Assembly: GCF_020523605.1 (NCBI RefSeq)
Contig: NZ_JAJAQI010000017.1
Coordinates: 53,927-117,926, forward strand
Reading direction: 5' to 3'
DNA length: 64,000 nucleotides
DNA from: Roseicella aerolata
GTDB taxonomy: Bacteria; Pseudomonadota; Alphaproteobacteria; Acetobacterales; Acetobacteraceae
This document shows, piece after piece, positions 27,768 through 36,924 of the stretch. Position 1 is the first letter of the stretch; each line of letters opens with the position of its first letter. Below the pieces are notes generated by a model that saw only the letters and a list, made by a program, of their open reading frames with translations, had not been told where the DNA came from and did no database searches. The translations under genes were made by a program, and so were the position numbers.

Positions 27768-27949
27768 GTCACGTCACCACCGAGCAGCCGGCGCCCGTAC
27801 CGGCCATAGAGGTAGCAGCCGAAGCTGCCGAGAACCGCGAAGAGCAGTGCCAGCGAGGTATCGGGAAACACCCCGAGCACCGCCAGGATGGCGTAGAAGC
27901 CGATGACGGCGCAGAGCACCACCGCCGCCTCGATGATCCGTCCCAGCAT
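27764..27949 (-). CDS. small membrane protein between purC and purS
   Basis: 61 residues from the ATG at 27949 (MLGRIIEAAVVLCAVIGFYA). Two hydrophobic stretches cover most of the protein, with a basic end (YGRYGRRLLGG). It lies 41 bases after purC and overlaps the purS start by ATGA, so it is translationally coupled to purS. I do not recognise the family. Confidence 0.65.
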   Translation of the reverse strand: MLGRIIEAAVVLCAVIGFYAILAVLGVFPDTSLALLFAVLGSFGCYLYGRYGRRLLGGDVT

Positions 27950-27990
27950 GCCGTCGCCCCTGTCCCGCCCCTGGCCCGCCCCTGGCCGCG

Positions 27991-28755
27991 CTACTGCATG
28001 ATCTCGGGACCCTTGAGGTCCCGCACCCCCGCCTCCGGCAGGATGCCAAGGCGGCGGGCCACTTCCTGATAGCCTTCCTCGACCTTGCCGAGGTCGCGGC
28101 GGAAGCGGTCCTTGTCCATCTTCTCGCCGGTCTTGCTGTCCCACAGCCGGCAATTGTCGGGGCTGACCTCATCGGCGAGGACGATCCGCATCTCCTCGTT
28201 CTCGTAGAGCCGCCCGAACTCCACCTTGAAGTCCACCAGCGTGATGCCGACGCCGAGCAGCAGGCCCGAGAGGAAGTCGTTGATGCGCAGCGTCAGCGCG
28301 ACGATGTCGTCGAGATCCTGCGTCGAGGCCCAGCCGAAGGCGGTGATGTGCTCTTCGCACACCATCGGGTTGTTCAGCGAGGAATTCTTGTAATAGTACT
28401 CGATGATCGAGCGCGGCAGGCGCGTGCCTTCCTGGATGCCGAGCCGCGTGGAGAGGCTGCCGGCGGCGACGTTGCGCACCACCACCTCCAGCGGGATGAT
28501 CTCCACCTCGCGGATCAGTTGCTCGCGCATGTTCAGCCGGCGGATGAAATGCGTCGGCACGCCGATATCCATCAGCCGCATCATCAGGTATTCGCTGATG
28601 CGGTTGTTGAGCACGCCCTTGCCGGTGATCGTGCCCTTCTTCTGGGAATTGAACGCCGTGGCGTCGTCCTTGAAGTACTGCACCAGGGTCCCGGGCTCCG
28701 GTCCCTCGAACAGGATCTTGGCCTTGCCCTCATAGAGCTGACGGCGTCGCGCCAT
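27991..28755 (-). CDS. purC: phosphoribosylaminoimidazole-succinocarboxamide (SAICAR) synthase
   Basis: 254 residues from the ATG at 28755, preceded by GGAAGGA. It ligates aspartate to CAIR with ATP in purine synthesis. Family stretches are in order: [34 protein letters not shown], the [14 protein letters not shown] core (seen as [16 protein letters not shown]), [10 protein letters not shown] and the Mg-binding [12 protein letters not shown]. Full length for the bacterial family. It begins the purC-orf-purS-orf-purQ cluster. Confidence 0.95.
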   Translation of the reverse strand: MARRRQLYEGKAKILFEGPEPGTLVQYFKDDATAFNSQKKGTITGKGVLNNRISEYLMMRLMDIGVPTHFIRRLNMREQLIREVEIIPLEVVVRNVAAGSLSTRLGIQEGTRLPRSIIEYYYKNSSLNNPMVCEEHITAFGWASTQDLDDIVALTLRINDFLSGLLLGVGITLVDFKVEFGRLYENEEMRIVLADEVSPDNCRLWDSKTGEKMDKDRFRRDLGKVEEGYQEVARRLGILPEAGVRDLKGPEIMQ

Positions 28756-28962
28756 GGTCTGACTGGTCCTTCCTCTGGCCGCGCGCCCCGTGCCCGGCGC
28801 ATGGCGCCCCGGCGGGCCGGGCGCGCCGGCGCGGTGGGTATAGCAAGGGGGGCGCCCCACCGCCACGGGCGGGGGAGGGGTAGGCAGCCCTGCGCCGGAC
28901 GCAGGCTTGCGCGGGGAGCCCTGCCCCCTGCCGGGGGGGGGGGGCGCCGGGCCGGCGCCGCC

Positions 28963-29520
28963 CTACCGCGCCAGGGCCCCGATCAGCAGGCTCGCCACGA
29001 TCCCGGTCGCGGCCGCCACCAGCACCAGGTCGGGGCCGACCGCGACATAGTGGTAGCCCGGGAAATAGGGGAGGGTCGCCGCCAGGCCGGGCGGCAGGGC
29101 CTGCCGGGCGATGCCGGGCGGCAGCGGCTTGCCCTGCGCCAGCCGCCTCTGCTGGCCCGGCGGCAGGCCGGGCGCGCGCCAGTCCGGATTGGCCACCAGC
29201 CAGCCCCGCACCTGCTCCCGATCGACCGGGCGGAGGCTGGGCCCGTCGCCGCGGCCGGGCCGGTCGCGGTCCGGCGCGCCGGCAGGGCCGCGCAGGGACG
29301 CCTCGCGACCGCGCTGGTGCCCGGGACCGCGGCCGGCGCCCTGGCCGGCACCCGGTCCGCCCTGCCTGGCCGCCTTGCCGCCTGGAGCGCCCCCTGGGCC
29401 GCCGCCCTGGCCGCCACCGGGGCCGCGATCCTTGCCGCCCTTCCCCTGTCCCTGCGCCAGGGCGACACCCGGCGCAAGCAGCCATGCCAGGCCTGCCAGG
29501 ACCTGCCGGCGATCCGTCAT
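28963..29520 (-). CDS. secreted Gly/Pro/Arg-rich protein, RcnB/CigR-like C-terminus
   Basis: 185 residues from the ATG at 29520, which overlaps the upstream stop (ATGA). A signal peptide (MTDRRQVLAGLAWLLAPGVA) precedes a long low-complexity Gly/Gln/Pro region. The C-terminus has LPPGIARQALPPGLAATLPY, then FPGYHYVAVGPDLVLV and a hydrophobic end, as in the CigR/RcnB-type periplasmic family. RcnB itself acts in nickel/cobalt homeostasis; transferring that function here would be speculative. The C-terminal hydrophobic helix may anchor it in the inner membrane. Confidence 0.65.
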   Translation of the reverse strand: MTDRRQVLAGLAWLLAPGVALAQGQGKGGKDRGPGGGQGGGPGGAPGGKAARQGGPGAGQGAGRGPGHQRGREASLRGPAGAPDRDRPGRGDGPSLRPVDREQVRGWLVANPDWRAPGLPPGQQRRLAQGKPLPPGIARQALPPGLAATLPYFPGYHYVAVGPDLVLVAAATGIVASLLIGALAR

Positions 29521-30263
29521 GCGTGCATCTTCCCCAGGGCCACGGGCCGGAACGGCGCCGCGCCGGCCGGTCCCTGCGCGAAATTCCACCGCAAGTTGCC
29601 GTCCGCCGCAAGGCCCAGCAGGCTGGCGCAGACCGTCCCGAAGCCGTTCTGCGGCGGCACGCGCAGCGCATCGGCCCGGCCGGCTGCCTGGCTGTCATCC
29701 GCCAGCAGCGCCTCCCACCCCGCCCAGTCCTCCCGGCCGGGATCGGGCGCGGCGGCGGCCTGGAAGCGCGGGAGGTGGCGGGCGGTGCGGGGGCTGGTCA
29801 GGTCGTTCGGGTCATGCGCCGTGACCATGGCCAGCCCCGGCGGCAGCGGCACCGGCTCCGGCCGCCCGGCACCCAGGCCGCGCAGGAAGATGCCGCCGGT
29901 GCGGTCGGCGACGACCATGTTGAAGGGGCGCCAATCGGCCGCCGGCAGGGCGGCGACGAGCGCCGCGGCCTCCGCCGCCGTCGCGGCCGCGAGGGCCAGC
30001 AGCGGCAGCTCGCCGCGGCTGCGCTTGCCCGGCGCGGGGCCGAGGCTGCCCGGGCGGTTCAGCACCGCCGCCACCACGCCGGCGCGGTTCGCCGCCATCC
30101 AGGTACCGCTGCTCAGCCGGTCCCGCCCGCCGGTGATGCCCGGCCGGTCCGGCCACCAGGCGCCGGGCGGGTCCCAGGGGCGGTCGAGCATCTCGTCCCG
30201 GTTGGCGGCCATCAGCACCGGCCAGGCATGGCCCGGCCGGTGCAGCAGGATCACGGTGCACAT
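29517..30263 (-). CDS. NRDE/TANGO2 family protein
   Basis: 248 residues starting MCTVILLHRPGHAWPVLMAA with the family-defining NRDE motif at about residues 21-24. The conserved GGRD-LSSGTWMAAN and DW-PFNMVVAD stretches follow. Relatives from bacteria to humans (TANGO2) have an Ntn-hydrolase-like arrangement with Cys2; their role in lipid, heme or acyl-CoA handling is debated. Here it is translationally coupled to the secreted RcnB-like gene. Normal length. Confidence 0.9.
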   Translation of the reverse strand: MCTVILLHRPGHAWPVLMAANRDEMLDRPWDPPGAWWPDRPGITGGRDRLSSGTWMAANRAGVVAAVLNRPGSLGPAPGKRSRGELPLLALAAATAAEAAALVAALPAADWRPFNMVVADRTGGIFLRGLGAGRPEPVPLPPGLAMVTAHDPNDLTSPRTARHLPRFQAAAAPDPGREDWAGWEALLADDSQAAGRADALRVPPQNGFGTVCASLLGLAADGNLRWNFAQGPAGAAPFRPVALGKMHA

Positions 30264-30405
30264 GGAGGGAGCCCCGGGACGTCAGGGAAGGACGCTGCCT
30301 GCAAGGCCGCCCCGGGACGGCACCCGCCGCCGGCCGGGGGCAGGGCGCGCCGGGGGCGGCCGGCAGGGCGCCGGCCCCGTCCCGGCCGCCCGGGACGCGC
30401 GCCGG

Positions 30406-30705
30406 CTAGCGGATATAGATCCCGAAGCCCGGCGGCGGCGGTGGCGGGGGCGCCCAGTAGCGCGGCGGCGGCGGGAAATAGGCCGGCGGCGGGCCGTAAT
30501 AGGCCGGCGGCGGCCGGTAGAAATGCGGCGGCGGCGGCCGGTAGTAGTGTGGCGGCGGCGGCCGGTAGTAATGCGGCGGCGGGGGCGGGGCGTAGTAGCC
30601 CCGGCCCTTGCCGTACCAGCCGCCATGCGCCTCGGCACCGGCCGGCGCCAGGAACAGGCCGGCCAGGCTGGCGGCGGCGAGAAGCAGCAGTCTCAGGCGG
30701 CGCAT
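30406..30705 (-). CDS. secreted Pro/Tyr-rich low-complexity protein
   Basis: 99 residues from the ATG at 30705, chosen because AGGAGG sits 9 bases upstream; an earlier ATG overlaps that site. The signal peptide (MRRLRLLLLAAASLAGLFLA) is followed by GWYGKGRGYY and about eight repeats of PPPPHYYR or PPPAYYG type. It is an extracellular or periplasmic structural-type protein of unknown role, with no catalytic motif. Similar short Pro/Tyr-rich exported proteins are common in alphaproteobacteria. Confidence 0.65.
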   Translation of the reverse strand: MRRLRLLLLAAASLAGLFLAPAGAEAHGGWYGKGRGYYAPPPPPHYYRPPPPHYYRPPPPHFYRPPPAYYGPPPAYFPPPPRYWAPPPPPPPGFGIYIR

Positions 30706-30792
30706 CGCACCCAACCTCCTCATCGCTGCCCGATATAGGCAGGCGGTGAGGCGGAAAGGCGGCGGCAGGGCGGCCCGGCCGGGGCAGCGCCA

Positions 30793-32130
30793 TCACGCCG
30801 CGGCGAAGACCCGGGCGAAGATCGTGTCCACATGCCGGAAGTCCCGCTGCGGGTCCATTGCCGCGGCCAGCGCCGCCGCATCCAGCCGCCCGGCGACGGC
30901 GGGGTTCTCCAGCAGGTTCCCGGCGAAGCTCTTCGCGTCCGGCTTGCCGAGCCGCGTCCAGGTCGCCATCGCCGCCGACTGCACCGCGGCATAGGAGTCC
31001 TCTCGCGACAGCCCGGCCTGGGTCAGCGCCAGCAGCACCTTCTGGGAGTGCACGACACCGCCCAGGCTCTCCAGGTTCTCCTGCATCCGCTCGGGATAGA
31101 CGGTCAGCTTCTCCATCATGCCCGTGGCGCGGGCGAGGGCGAAGTCGAGGCCGATGCAGGCATCCGGCCCGATCACCCGCTCCACCGAGGAATGGCTGAT
31201 GTCCCGCTCATGCCAGAGCGCGACGTTCTCGAGCGCCGGGACCACATGGCTGCGCACCAGCCGGGCGAGGCCGGTCAGGTTCTCGCTCAGCACCGGGTTC
31301 CGCTTGTGCGGCATGGCGGAGGAACCCTTCTGTCCCGCGTGGAAGAACTCCTCCGCCTCGCGCACCTCGCTCCGCTGCAGGTGCCGCACCTCGGTCGCCA
31401 GCCGCTCGATGGAGGAGGCGACGACCGCGAGCGCGGCGAAGAAGGCGGCATGCCGGTCGCGCGGGATCACCTGGGTGGAGACCGGCTCGACCGCGAGGCC
31501 GAGTTTCTCGGCCACATAGGTCTCGACGCGCGGGTCCACGCTGGCGAAGGTACCGACCGGGCCGCTGATGGCGCAGGTGGCGACCTCCGCCCTTGCCGCG
31601 ACCAGCCGGGCGCGGTTGCGCGTGAATTCGGCGTAATGTCCCGCGAGCTTCAGGCCGAAGGTGGTGGGTTCGGCATGGATGCCGTGGCTGCGGCCGATGG
31701 TGGGCGTGTATTTGTGTTCCTCAGCGCGCGCGCGCAGCGCCGCCAGCAGCGCATCCACATCCGCGATCAGCAGGTCGGCCGCGCGCGTCATCTGCACCGC
31801 GAGCGCGGTGTCGAGGACATCGGAACTGGTCATGCCCTGGTGCATGAAGCGCGCCTCGGGGCCGATGCCCTCGCCCATCCAGGTGAGGAAGGCGATGACA
31901 TCGTGGCGCGTGACGCGCTCGATGGCGTCGATCGCCTCCACCTCGGCCGACCCGATGGAGGCGGCGCGCGGCGCGCCCTTCTCCCGGATCACCCGCGCCG
32001 CCTCGGCCGGGATGGTGCCGATCTGCGCCATGGCCTCGGCCGCCAGCGCCTCGATCTCGAACCAGATCCGGAAGCGCTCCTCGGGGGACCAGATCGCGGC
32101 CATCTGCGGGCGGGTGTAGCGGGGGACCAT
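30793..32130 (-). CDS. purB: adenylosuccinate lyase
   Basis: 445 residues from the ATG at 32130 (MVPRYTRPQMAAIWSPEERF). It cleaves fumarate from SAICAR and from adenylosuccinate in purine synthesis. The TSSDVLDTALAVQ and GRSHGIHAEPTTFG stretches and the fumarase-superfamily signature GSSAMPHKRNP with the catalytic serine loop are present. It heads the purine gene series on this strand, with three unrelated exported or NRDE genes between it and purC. The normal length and start are consistent with relatives. Confidence 0.95.
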   Translation of the reverse strand: MVPRYTRPQMAAIWSPEERFRIWFEIEALAAEAMAQIGTIPAEAARVIREKGAPRAASIGSAEVEAIDAIERVTRHDVIAFLTWMGEGIGPEARFMHQGMTSSDVLDTALAVQMTRAADLLIADVDALLAALRARAEEHKYTPTIGRSHGIHAEPTTFGLKLAGHYAEFTRNRARLVAARAEVATCAISGPVGTFASVDPRVETYVAEKLGLAVEPVSTQVIPRDRHAAFFAALAVVASSIERLATEVRHLQRSEVREAEEFFHAGQKGSSAMPHKRNPVLSENLTGLARLVRSHVVPALENVALWHERDISHSSVERVIGPDACIGLDFALARATGMMEKLTVYPERMQENLESLGGVVHSQKVLLALTQAGLSREDSYAAVQSAAMATWTRLGKPDAKSFAGNLLENPAVAGRLDAAALAAAMDPQRDFRHVDTIFARVFAAA

Positions 32131-32307
32131 CCGGGGGCCTCGGTTCAGCAGGGGTGGGGCGGAAATGCCGCGCGGATGTGCCCCGGCGTGAGGCGACATG
32201 GCAAGGGGCCGGGAATTTCGTGTCGAATGGGTTGCTTCCACATTGCCATCTCTTTATGTGGCGGCCGGCCATCACAGTTCTGTGTCGCGTCCAGGAGCCC
32301 ATCCTTC

Positions 32308-32916
32308 ATGTTCATGCCCGATTGGCTGGTGCCGCTCGCCCAGGTGCTGTTCATCGACCTTGTCCTGGCGGGCGACAACGCCATCGTGGTGGGCATGGCC
32401 GCCGCCGGGCTGCCCGCCGACCAGAAGCGCAAGGCCATCTTCTGGGGCATCGTCGCGGCGACGGTGATGCGCATCGCCTTCTCCGCCGTCACGGTCCAGC
32501 TCCTGGCGATCCCCGGCCTGCTGGTCTTCGGTGGCCTGCTGTTGCTCTGGGTCTGCTGGAAGATGTTCCAGGACCTGCGCTCGGGCCATGAGGGCAAGGT
32601 CCACGTCACGGTGGCGACGGATGCGCCGGTCGAGCGGAAGACGATGAAGTCGGCCATCATCCAGATCCTGGTCGCCGACATCACCATGAGCCTCGACAAC
32701 GTGCTGGCCGTCGCCGGCGCTTCGAAGGGCGTGATGTGGGTGCTGGTGGTCGGCCTGATCGTCTCGGTCGCGCTGATGGGCGTCGCCGCCACCTGGATCG
32801 CCCGGCTGCTCGAACGCTATCGCTGGATCGGCTGGTTCGGCCTGGCCGTCATCCTCTACGTCGCCTTCGACATGATGCGGCAGGGCTGGCCCGATATCCA
32901 GAAGCTCATCGGTTGA
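32308..32916 (+). CDS. TerC/YjbE family integral membrane protein (first of a tandem pair)
   Basis: 202 residues from the ATG at 32308, with GGAG 10 bases upstream; an ATG two codons later is equally possible. It has about six membrane helices and the two family acidic motifs, DLVLAGDNAIVVGMAA and VADITMSLDNVLAVAG, which place Asp residues in the membrane as in metal (Mn) exporters of the TerC superfamily. The export substrate is a family inference. A perfect 11-bp hairpin follows the gene. Confidence 0.88.
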   Translation: MFMPDWLVPLAQVLFIDLVLAGDNAIVVGMAAAGLPADQKRKAIFWGIVAATVMRIAFSAVTVQLLAIPGLLVFGGLLLLWVCWKMFQDLRSGHEGKVHVTVATDAPVERKTMKSAIIQILVADITMSLDNVLAVAGASKGVMWVLVVGLIVSVALMGVAATWIARLLERYRWIGWFGLAVILYVAFDMMRQGWPDIQKLIG

Positions 32917-32924
32917 GTGCGACC

Positions 32925-32957
32925 GGCGCCGGCCTCCGCGTGAGCGAGGCCGGCGCC
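32925..32957 (+). terminator. hairpin after the first YjbE gene
   Basis: A perfect 11-bp G+C-rich stem (32925-32935 with 32947-32957, 11-base loop) begins just after the stop. It has no T-run. Confidence 0.45.
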
Positions 32958-33096
32958 TGACACTGCCTCGCGGGCGGCGGCAGGGGCATGCCGCCGTGGC
33001 CGCGGTATTGCGGTGCAGTGTTGCCAAGGGGGGGCGGGCAATTTATTGGCGCCGGCCTGAGCAACCGCCGGGACAGCCGGCGTAGGAAACCCCCCA

Positions 33097-33882
33097 ATGC
33101 CCGAATGGCTCGTACCGCTTGCCCAAGTTCTGTTCATCGACCTGGTGCTGGCCGGTGACAACGCCATCGTCGTCGGGATGGCCGCGGCCGGCCTCCCGGC
33201 CGCGCAGCGCCGCACCGCCATCTTCTGGGGCATCGCGGCGGCGACCGTGATGCGCATCGCCTTCGCGGCCATCACCGCCCAGCTCCTCGCCATCGTCGGC
33301 ATCACCCTCGCGGGCGGCGTCCTGCTGCTCTGGGTCTGCTGGAAGATGTACCGCGAGCTGACCGCGGGCGGCCATGCCGAGCATGCCGACAACGCCGAAG
33401 GCACGTCGGCCGAGGCCGAATCGAAGGCGCCGCGCAAGACCTTGCCGCAGGCCATCACCCAGATCCTGGTCGCCGACGTGTCGATGAGCCTCGACAACGT
33501 CCTGGCCGTCGCCGGCGCCGCCAAGGATCATACATGGGTGCTGGTGGTCGGCCTCGCCATTTCGGTCGTGCTGATGGGCGTGGCGGCGACGCTGATCGCC
33601 AAGCTGCTCAACAAGCATCGCTGGATCGCCTGGGTCGGCCTGTTCGTGATCCTCTACGTGGCACTCGAGATGATCTGGTCCGGCACCAACCAGGTCGCGG
33701 CGCAGGTGCCCGGCGCCTATGCCTATCTGATGCTGCCGCTCGGCTATCTCGCGGTGGAGAGGCCCCTCTTCCCGGCCTGGATCTGGGCGGCGGCGACGGC
33801 GGTGCAGGTGATCGTGATCGCCGCCCTCGCCAAGCTGACCACGAGCGCCATGAGCCGCATGCGCTCGAGCAGCGACCACTGA
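33097..33882 (+). CDS. TerC/YjbE family integral membrane protein (second of the pair)
   Basis: 261 residues. Very similar to the preceding gene over the first 200 residues (MPEWLVPLAQVLFIDLVLAG shared almost exactly), with the same paired LAGDNAIVVG and MSLDNVLAVAG motifs. It differs by a longer acidic/His-containing cytoplasmic loop (GGHAEHADNAEGTSAEAE) and an extra C-terminal extension with one more hydrophobic segment. The His/acidic loop could bind metal. It has its own leader, separated by a hairpin from its paralogue, so the two can be expressed independently. Confidence 0.88.
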   Translation: MPEWLVPLAQVLFIDLVLAGDNAIVVGMAAAGLPAAQRRTAIFWGIAAATVMRIAFAAITAQLLAIVGITLAGGVLLLWVCWKMYRELTAGGHAEHADNAEGTSAEAESKAPRKTLPQAITQILVADVSMSLDNVLAVAGAAKDHTWVLVVGLAISVVLMGVAATLIAKLLNKHRWIAWVGLFVILYVALEMIWSGTNQVAAQVPGAYAYLMLPLGYLAVERPLFPAWIWAAATAVQVIVIAALAKLTTSAMSRMRSSSDH

Positions 33883-33893
33883 CCGGTCCGGCC

Positions 33894-34502
33894 ATGGGCG
33901 GACCGACCGGCCGCGCCGCCAGGGCCGGCACCTGGCGGCGCGGCGCCTGCCTCGCCGCCGCGCTGGCCCTGGCCGCCTGCGTGGCCGGGCCGGCGCCGGA
34001 GGAGGCGCCGCCGCCGGTCCCCCCGGCCGATCTCGCCGCCCGCCTGCCGGCCGAGGCGGCCGGCTTCCGGCGCGGCACCCTGCTGCCGCTGCCGCAGCGG
34101 CTGGAGGGGCGGGAGGTCGCCTATGCGACGCGCGGCCGCCTCGCGGCCGGCGCCCTGATCGAGCTCTACCGCCTGCCCGAGGGGCCGGTCCCGGCCGGTG
34201 CCGCCTCGCCCGCCGCCGCGGCGGCGCTCGCCGGACTGCTGGAGGAGGCGCTGCGCGCCCCCGGCCATCGCCAGCAGCGCGAGACCGCGCGGCTGACCCT
34301 GCCGGCGGGCGACGCGCCCGGCCTCGCCTGCGCCGAGACCACCGGCCTCTATGGGCGGGAGCGGGTGCAGGGATTGCTCTGCGCCGGCGGCGTCGGCGGC
34401 GGCATCCTCCGGCTGCGGGTGACCATGCCGCAGCGCGAGCCGGCGCCGGCCGATCCGCGCGCCTTCGCCACCGCGATCCTCGTTGTGCTGCGCGGGGCCT
34501 GA
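33894..34502 (+). CDS. putative lipoprotein
   Basis: 202 residues from the ATG at 33894. The N-terminus is basic, then hydrophobic, ending in the lipobox LALAAC (Cys at about residue 28), so it is likely a lipid-anchored envelope protein. The mature part is Ala/Pro-rich at first, then a compact domain with two further cysteines (LACAETTG, LLCAGGVGG). No family is recognised. It follows the YjbE gene by 11 bases and may be co-transcribed with it. Confidence 0.7.
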   Translation: MGGPTGRAARAGTWRRGACLAAALALAACVAGPAPEEAPPPVPPADLAARLPAEAAGFRRGTLLPLPQRLEGREVAYATRGRLAAGALIELYRLPEGPVPAGAASPAAAAALAGLLEEALRAPGHRQQRETARLTLPAGDAPGLACAETTGLYGRERVQGLLCAGGVGGGILRLRVTMPQREPAPADPRAFATAILVVLRGA

Positions 34503-34535
34503 CAGCGGCCCGGCGGCACCCTACCTCCTGGCCGC

Positions 34536-35447
34536 ATGACCCTTTCCCCCAGTGACCCGATGCGGGTCTTCGACCGCCGCCTGGTGCGCCTCCGCCGCGA
34601 CCGGGCGGCCGCGACCGTGGCGCAGGTGGCACCGGTGCTGGAGGCGGTGGCCGACCGCCTGCTCGACCGGCTGGACGACACCACGCGGCGCTTCACCCGC
34701 GCGCTGGAGATCGGCGGCCGCGGCGTGGTGGCGCCGCTGCTCCGGGCGCGCGGCATCCCCTTCGTGGTCTCCATGGACCTCTCCGCCCGCATGGCGTCGA
34801 GGGCCGGGGGGCTCGTGGTCGCGGGCGACGAGGAATGGCTGCCCTTCGCGCCGGAGAGCTTCGACCTGGTGGTGGCCAGCCTCTCCCTGCACTGGGTGAA
34901 CGACCTGCCCGGCGCCCTGCTGCAGATCCGCCGCGCCCTGAAGCCGGACGGGCTGTTCCTCGCCTCGCTCCCCGGCCTCGGCACGCTGCAGGAGCTGCGG
35001 GAGGCGCTGGCCGGGGCGGAGAGCGAGCTGCGCGGCGGCCTCTCGCCGCGGGTCTCGCCCTTTCCCGAACTGCGCGACCTGGCGGCGCTGCTGCAACGCG
35101 CGGGCTTCGCCCTGCCGGTCGCGGATGCCGAGGCGCTGCCGGTCCGCTACCGCAGCCCGATGGCGCTGTTCCGCGACCTGCGAGCGGCGGGCGAGACGAA
35201 TGCCGTGCTGGCGCGCGATGGCCGCACGCCGCCGCGCGCCCTGCTGCCGCTGGCGGCGAGCCGCCTGCCCGAGGCGGCGGAGGGCATCCCGGCGAGCTTC
35301 CGGCTGCTGGTCATGACCGGCTGGTCGCCGCATGAGAGCCAGTCGAAGCCCGCCCGGCCCGGCAGCGCGACGGTGCGGCTGGCGGATGCGCTGGGCACCG
35401 AGGAGCGGGGCGCTGGCGAGGCGGCGGGGCGCGGCCGGCCGCACTGA
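34536..35447 (+). CDS. SAM-dependent methyltransferase-like protein, NDUFAF5/BioC type
   Basis: 303 residues. The N-terminus (VFDRRLVRLRRDRAA) and the central LHWVNDLPGALLQIRRALKP and GTLQELREAL, SPRVSPF and LQRAGFALPV blocks match the alphaproteobacterial homologues of mitochondrial NDUFAF5, which modifies an arginine in a complex I subunit. The SAM-binding region (LEIGGRGVVAPLL) is somewhat degenerate compared with ordinary methyltransferases, as in that family. The exact role here is inferred. The ComF gene, which often neighbours this family, lies elsewhere in the window (42014). Confidence 0.8.
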   Translation: MTLSPSDPMRVFDRRLVRLRRDRAAATVAQVAPVLEAVADRLLDRLDDTTRRFTRALEIGGRGVVAPLLRARGIPFVVSMDLSARMASRAGGLVVAGDEEWLPFAPESFDLVVASLSLHWVNDLPGALLQIRRALKPDGLFLASLPGLGTLQELREALAGAESELRGGLSPRVSPFPELRDLAALLQRAGFALPVADAEALPVRYRSPMALFRDLRAAGETNAVLARDGRTPPRALLPLAASRLPEAAEGIPASFRLLVMTGWSPHESQSKPARPGSATVRLADALGTEERGAGEAAGRGRPH

Positions 35448-35758
35448 GCCGGGATGCGCGCCGGGCGGCCGCGACGGGCGGGGCCGCGTCCCGGCCCGCA
35501 GGCGCCGCTGAACGTCATCCGCCCGCCTGCCTCCTCCGGTTGGGGCAGCCGGGTTTCGTGATGCCCCCCGCCCTGCGGGATCGCGCCGCCGGACCCGTGG
35601 CCCGGGCCTCCCGCCACCGGCCGGGCGGCCAGGATCGCCAAGACCTGCGCCTGGCGCAGGGCATCATCGCAACCCTGCGACCGGGCGCCCGCTTGCTTCC
35701 CGCCTTCCCGGCGCGCATGTTGGGGGTATTCGCTTTGCGCCAGAGACAGCCGAGACCC

Positions 35759-36565
35759 ATGGATCAGCAGGGCGGCGATTCCCGCCGCATCACCCTCCAC
35801 GCCCCCGAGGATTTCGCGGGCATGCGCCGGGCAGGCCAGTTGGCGGCAGCGACGCTCGACATGATCACCCCGCATGTCCGCCCCGGCGTCACCACCGGCG
35901 AGCTGGACCGCCTTTGCCACGATCACATCCTGGCGCATGGCGCGACGCCGGCGCCGCTCGGCTATCGCGGCTATCCGAAGTCGATCTGCACCTCGATCAA
36001 CCATGTGGTCTGCCACGGCATCCCGGGCGAGCGGGTGCTGGCCGAGGGCGACATCGTCAATATCGACGTCACCGTCATCCTCGATGGCTGGCATGGCGAT
36101 TCCAGCCGGATGTACGTGGCGGGCCAGCCCTCGACCAAGGCGCGGCTGCTGTTGGACGTGACCTATGAGTCGATGATGCTGGGCGTCGCGGCGGTGAAGC
36201 CGGGCGCGACGCTCGGCGATATCGGCCATGCCATCCAGCGCTTCGTGGAGCGCCACCGCTTCTCCGTGGTGCGCGACTTCTGCGGCCATGGCATCGGCCG
36301 CCGCTTCCACGAACCGCCGAACGTGCTGCATTTCGGCCGCCCGGGAGAGGGGCCGGTGCTGAAGCCGGGCATGTTCTTCACCATCGAGCCGATGGTGAAT
36401 GCCGGCCGGCCGGAGGTGAAGATCCTCGATGACGGCTGGACTGCGGTGACGCGGGACCGCAGCCTCTCCGCCCAGTTCGAGCACATGGTGGGCGTGACCG
36501 AGACGGGGTGCGAGGTCTTCACCCTCTCGCCCGGCGGGCTGCACCGGCCGCCCTACGCGGTCTGA
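35759..36565 (+). CDS. map: type I methionine aminopeptidase
   Basis: 268 residues from the ATG at 35759. It removes the initiator methionine from nascent proteins. The pita-bread fold metal ligands are visible: Asp in NIDVTVILDGWHGD (both aspartates), His in GHGIGRRFHE, Glu in FTIEPM and Glu in AQFEHMVGVT. The conserved ICTSINHVVCHGIP stretch is present. The open frame extends upstream, but this start matches family N-termini. The 311 bases before it (35448-35758) hold no supported gene. The radC gene, its usual alphaproteobacterial neighbour, follows 1.4 kb downstream. Confidence 0.95.
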   Translation: MDQQGGDSRRITLHAPEDFAGMRRAGQLAAATLDMITPHVRPGVTTGELDRLCHDHILAHGATPAPLGYRGYPKSICTSINHVVCHGIPGERVLAEGDIVNIDVTVILDGWHGDSSRMYVAGQPSTKARLLLDVTYESMMLGVAAVKPGATLGDIGHAIQRFVERHRFSVVRDFCGHGIGRRFHEPPNVLHFGRPGEGPVLKPGMFFTIEPMVNAGRPEVKILDDGWTAVTRDRSLSAQFEHMVGVTETGCEVFTLSPGGLHRPPYAV

Positions 36566-36890
36566 ACGGAGAAGGGCGCCGCCGGGCTGAAGGCGGCCTC
36601 CGTCATCCCGGGCGGGCCGGTCCTGCCGGCGGCAGATCAGGGCCGGCCGGCATGATCCGCCGCCAGGCGGCCCGGGACGTCATCCGGATTGCCTGCAGCG
36701 GCCGGCGCGTGACCCGTCCGGGCCTGCGGAAGCCCCGCCGTTCCGGCCCGTGCCGGTGAGGCTGCCGGGGTGCCGCGGATAGCATTCATGCCCGAACGCC
36801 CGGCCGCCGCAGGTCATCGCGCCCGGGGAGGATGCAGGCTCCCGCGACCTTGACGCCCCTCTGCGGTCGGCTCCGGGTCCCCCAGGGCGT

Positions 36891-36914
36891 GCCGCCAGCC
36901 GCGAGGCTGGCGGC
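36891..36914 (-). terminator. hairpin after the small lipoprotein gene
   Basis: A perfect 10-bp stem with a 4-base GCGA/TCGC loop lies 10 bases past the minus-strand lipoprotein stop. The rest of 36566-36890 contains other G+C-rich inverted repeats but no supported gene. Confidence 0.45.
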
Positions 36915-36924
36915 GATGCCTGGG

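Noticed and set aside
30450..30600. Regular short repeats resembling a CRISPR array
   Set aside because: They are codon-phased Pro/Tyr repeats inside a secreted protein gene, with no unique spacers and no cas genes.
32131..32307. Possible yybP-ykoY (Mn) riboswitch before the YjbE gene
   Set aside because: The family is sometimes under this riboswitch, but the conserved core blocks are not visible here.
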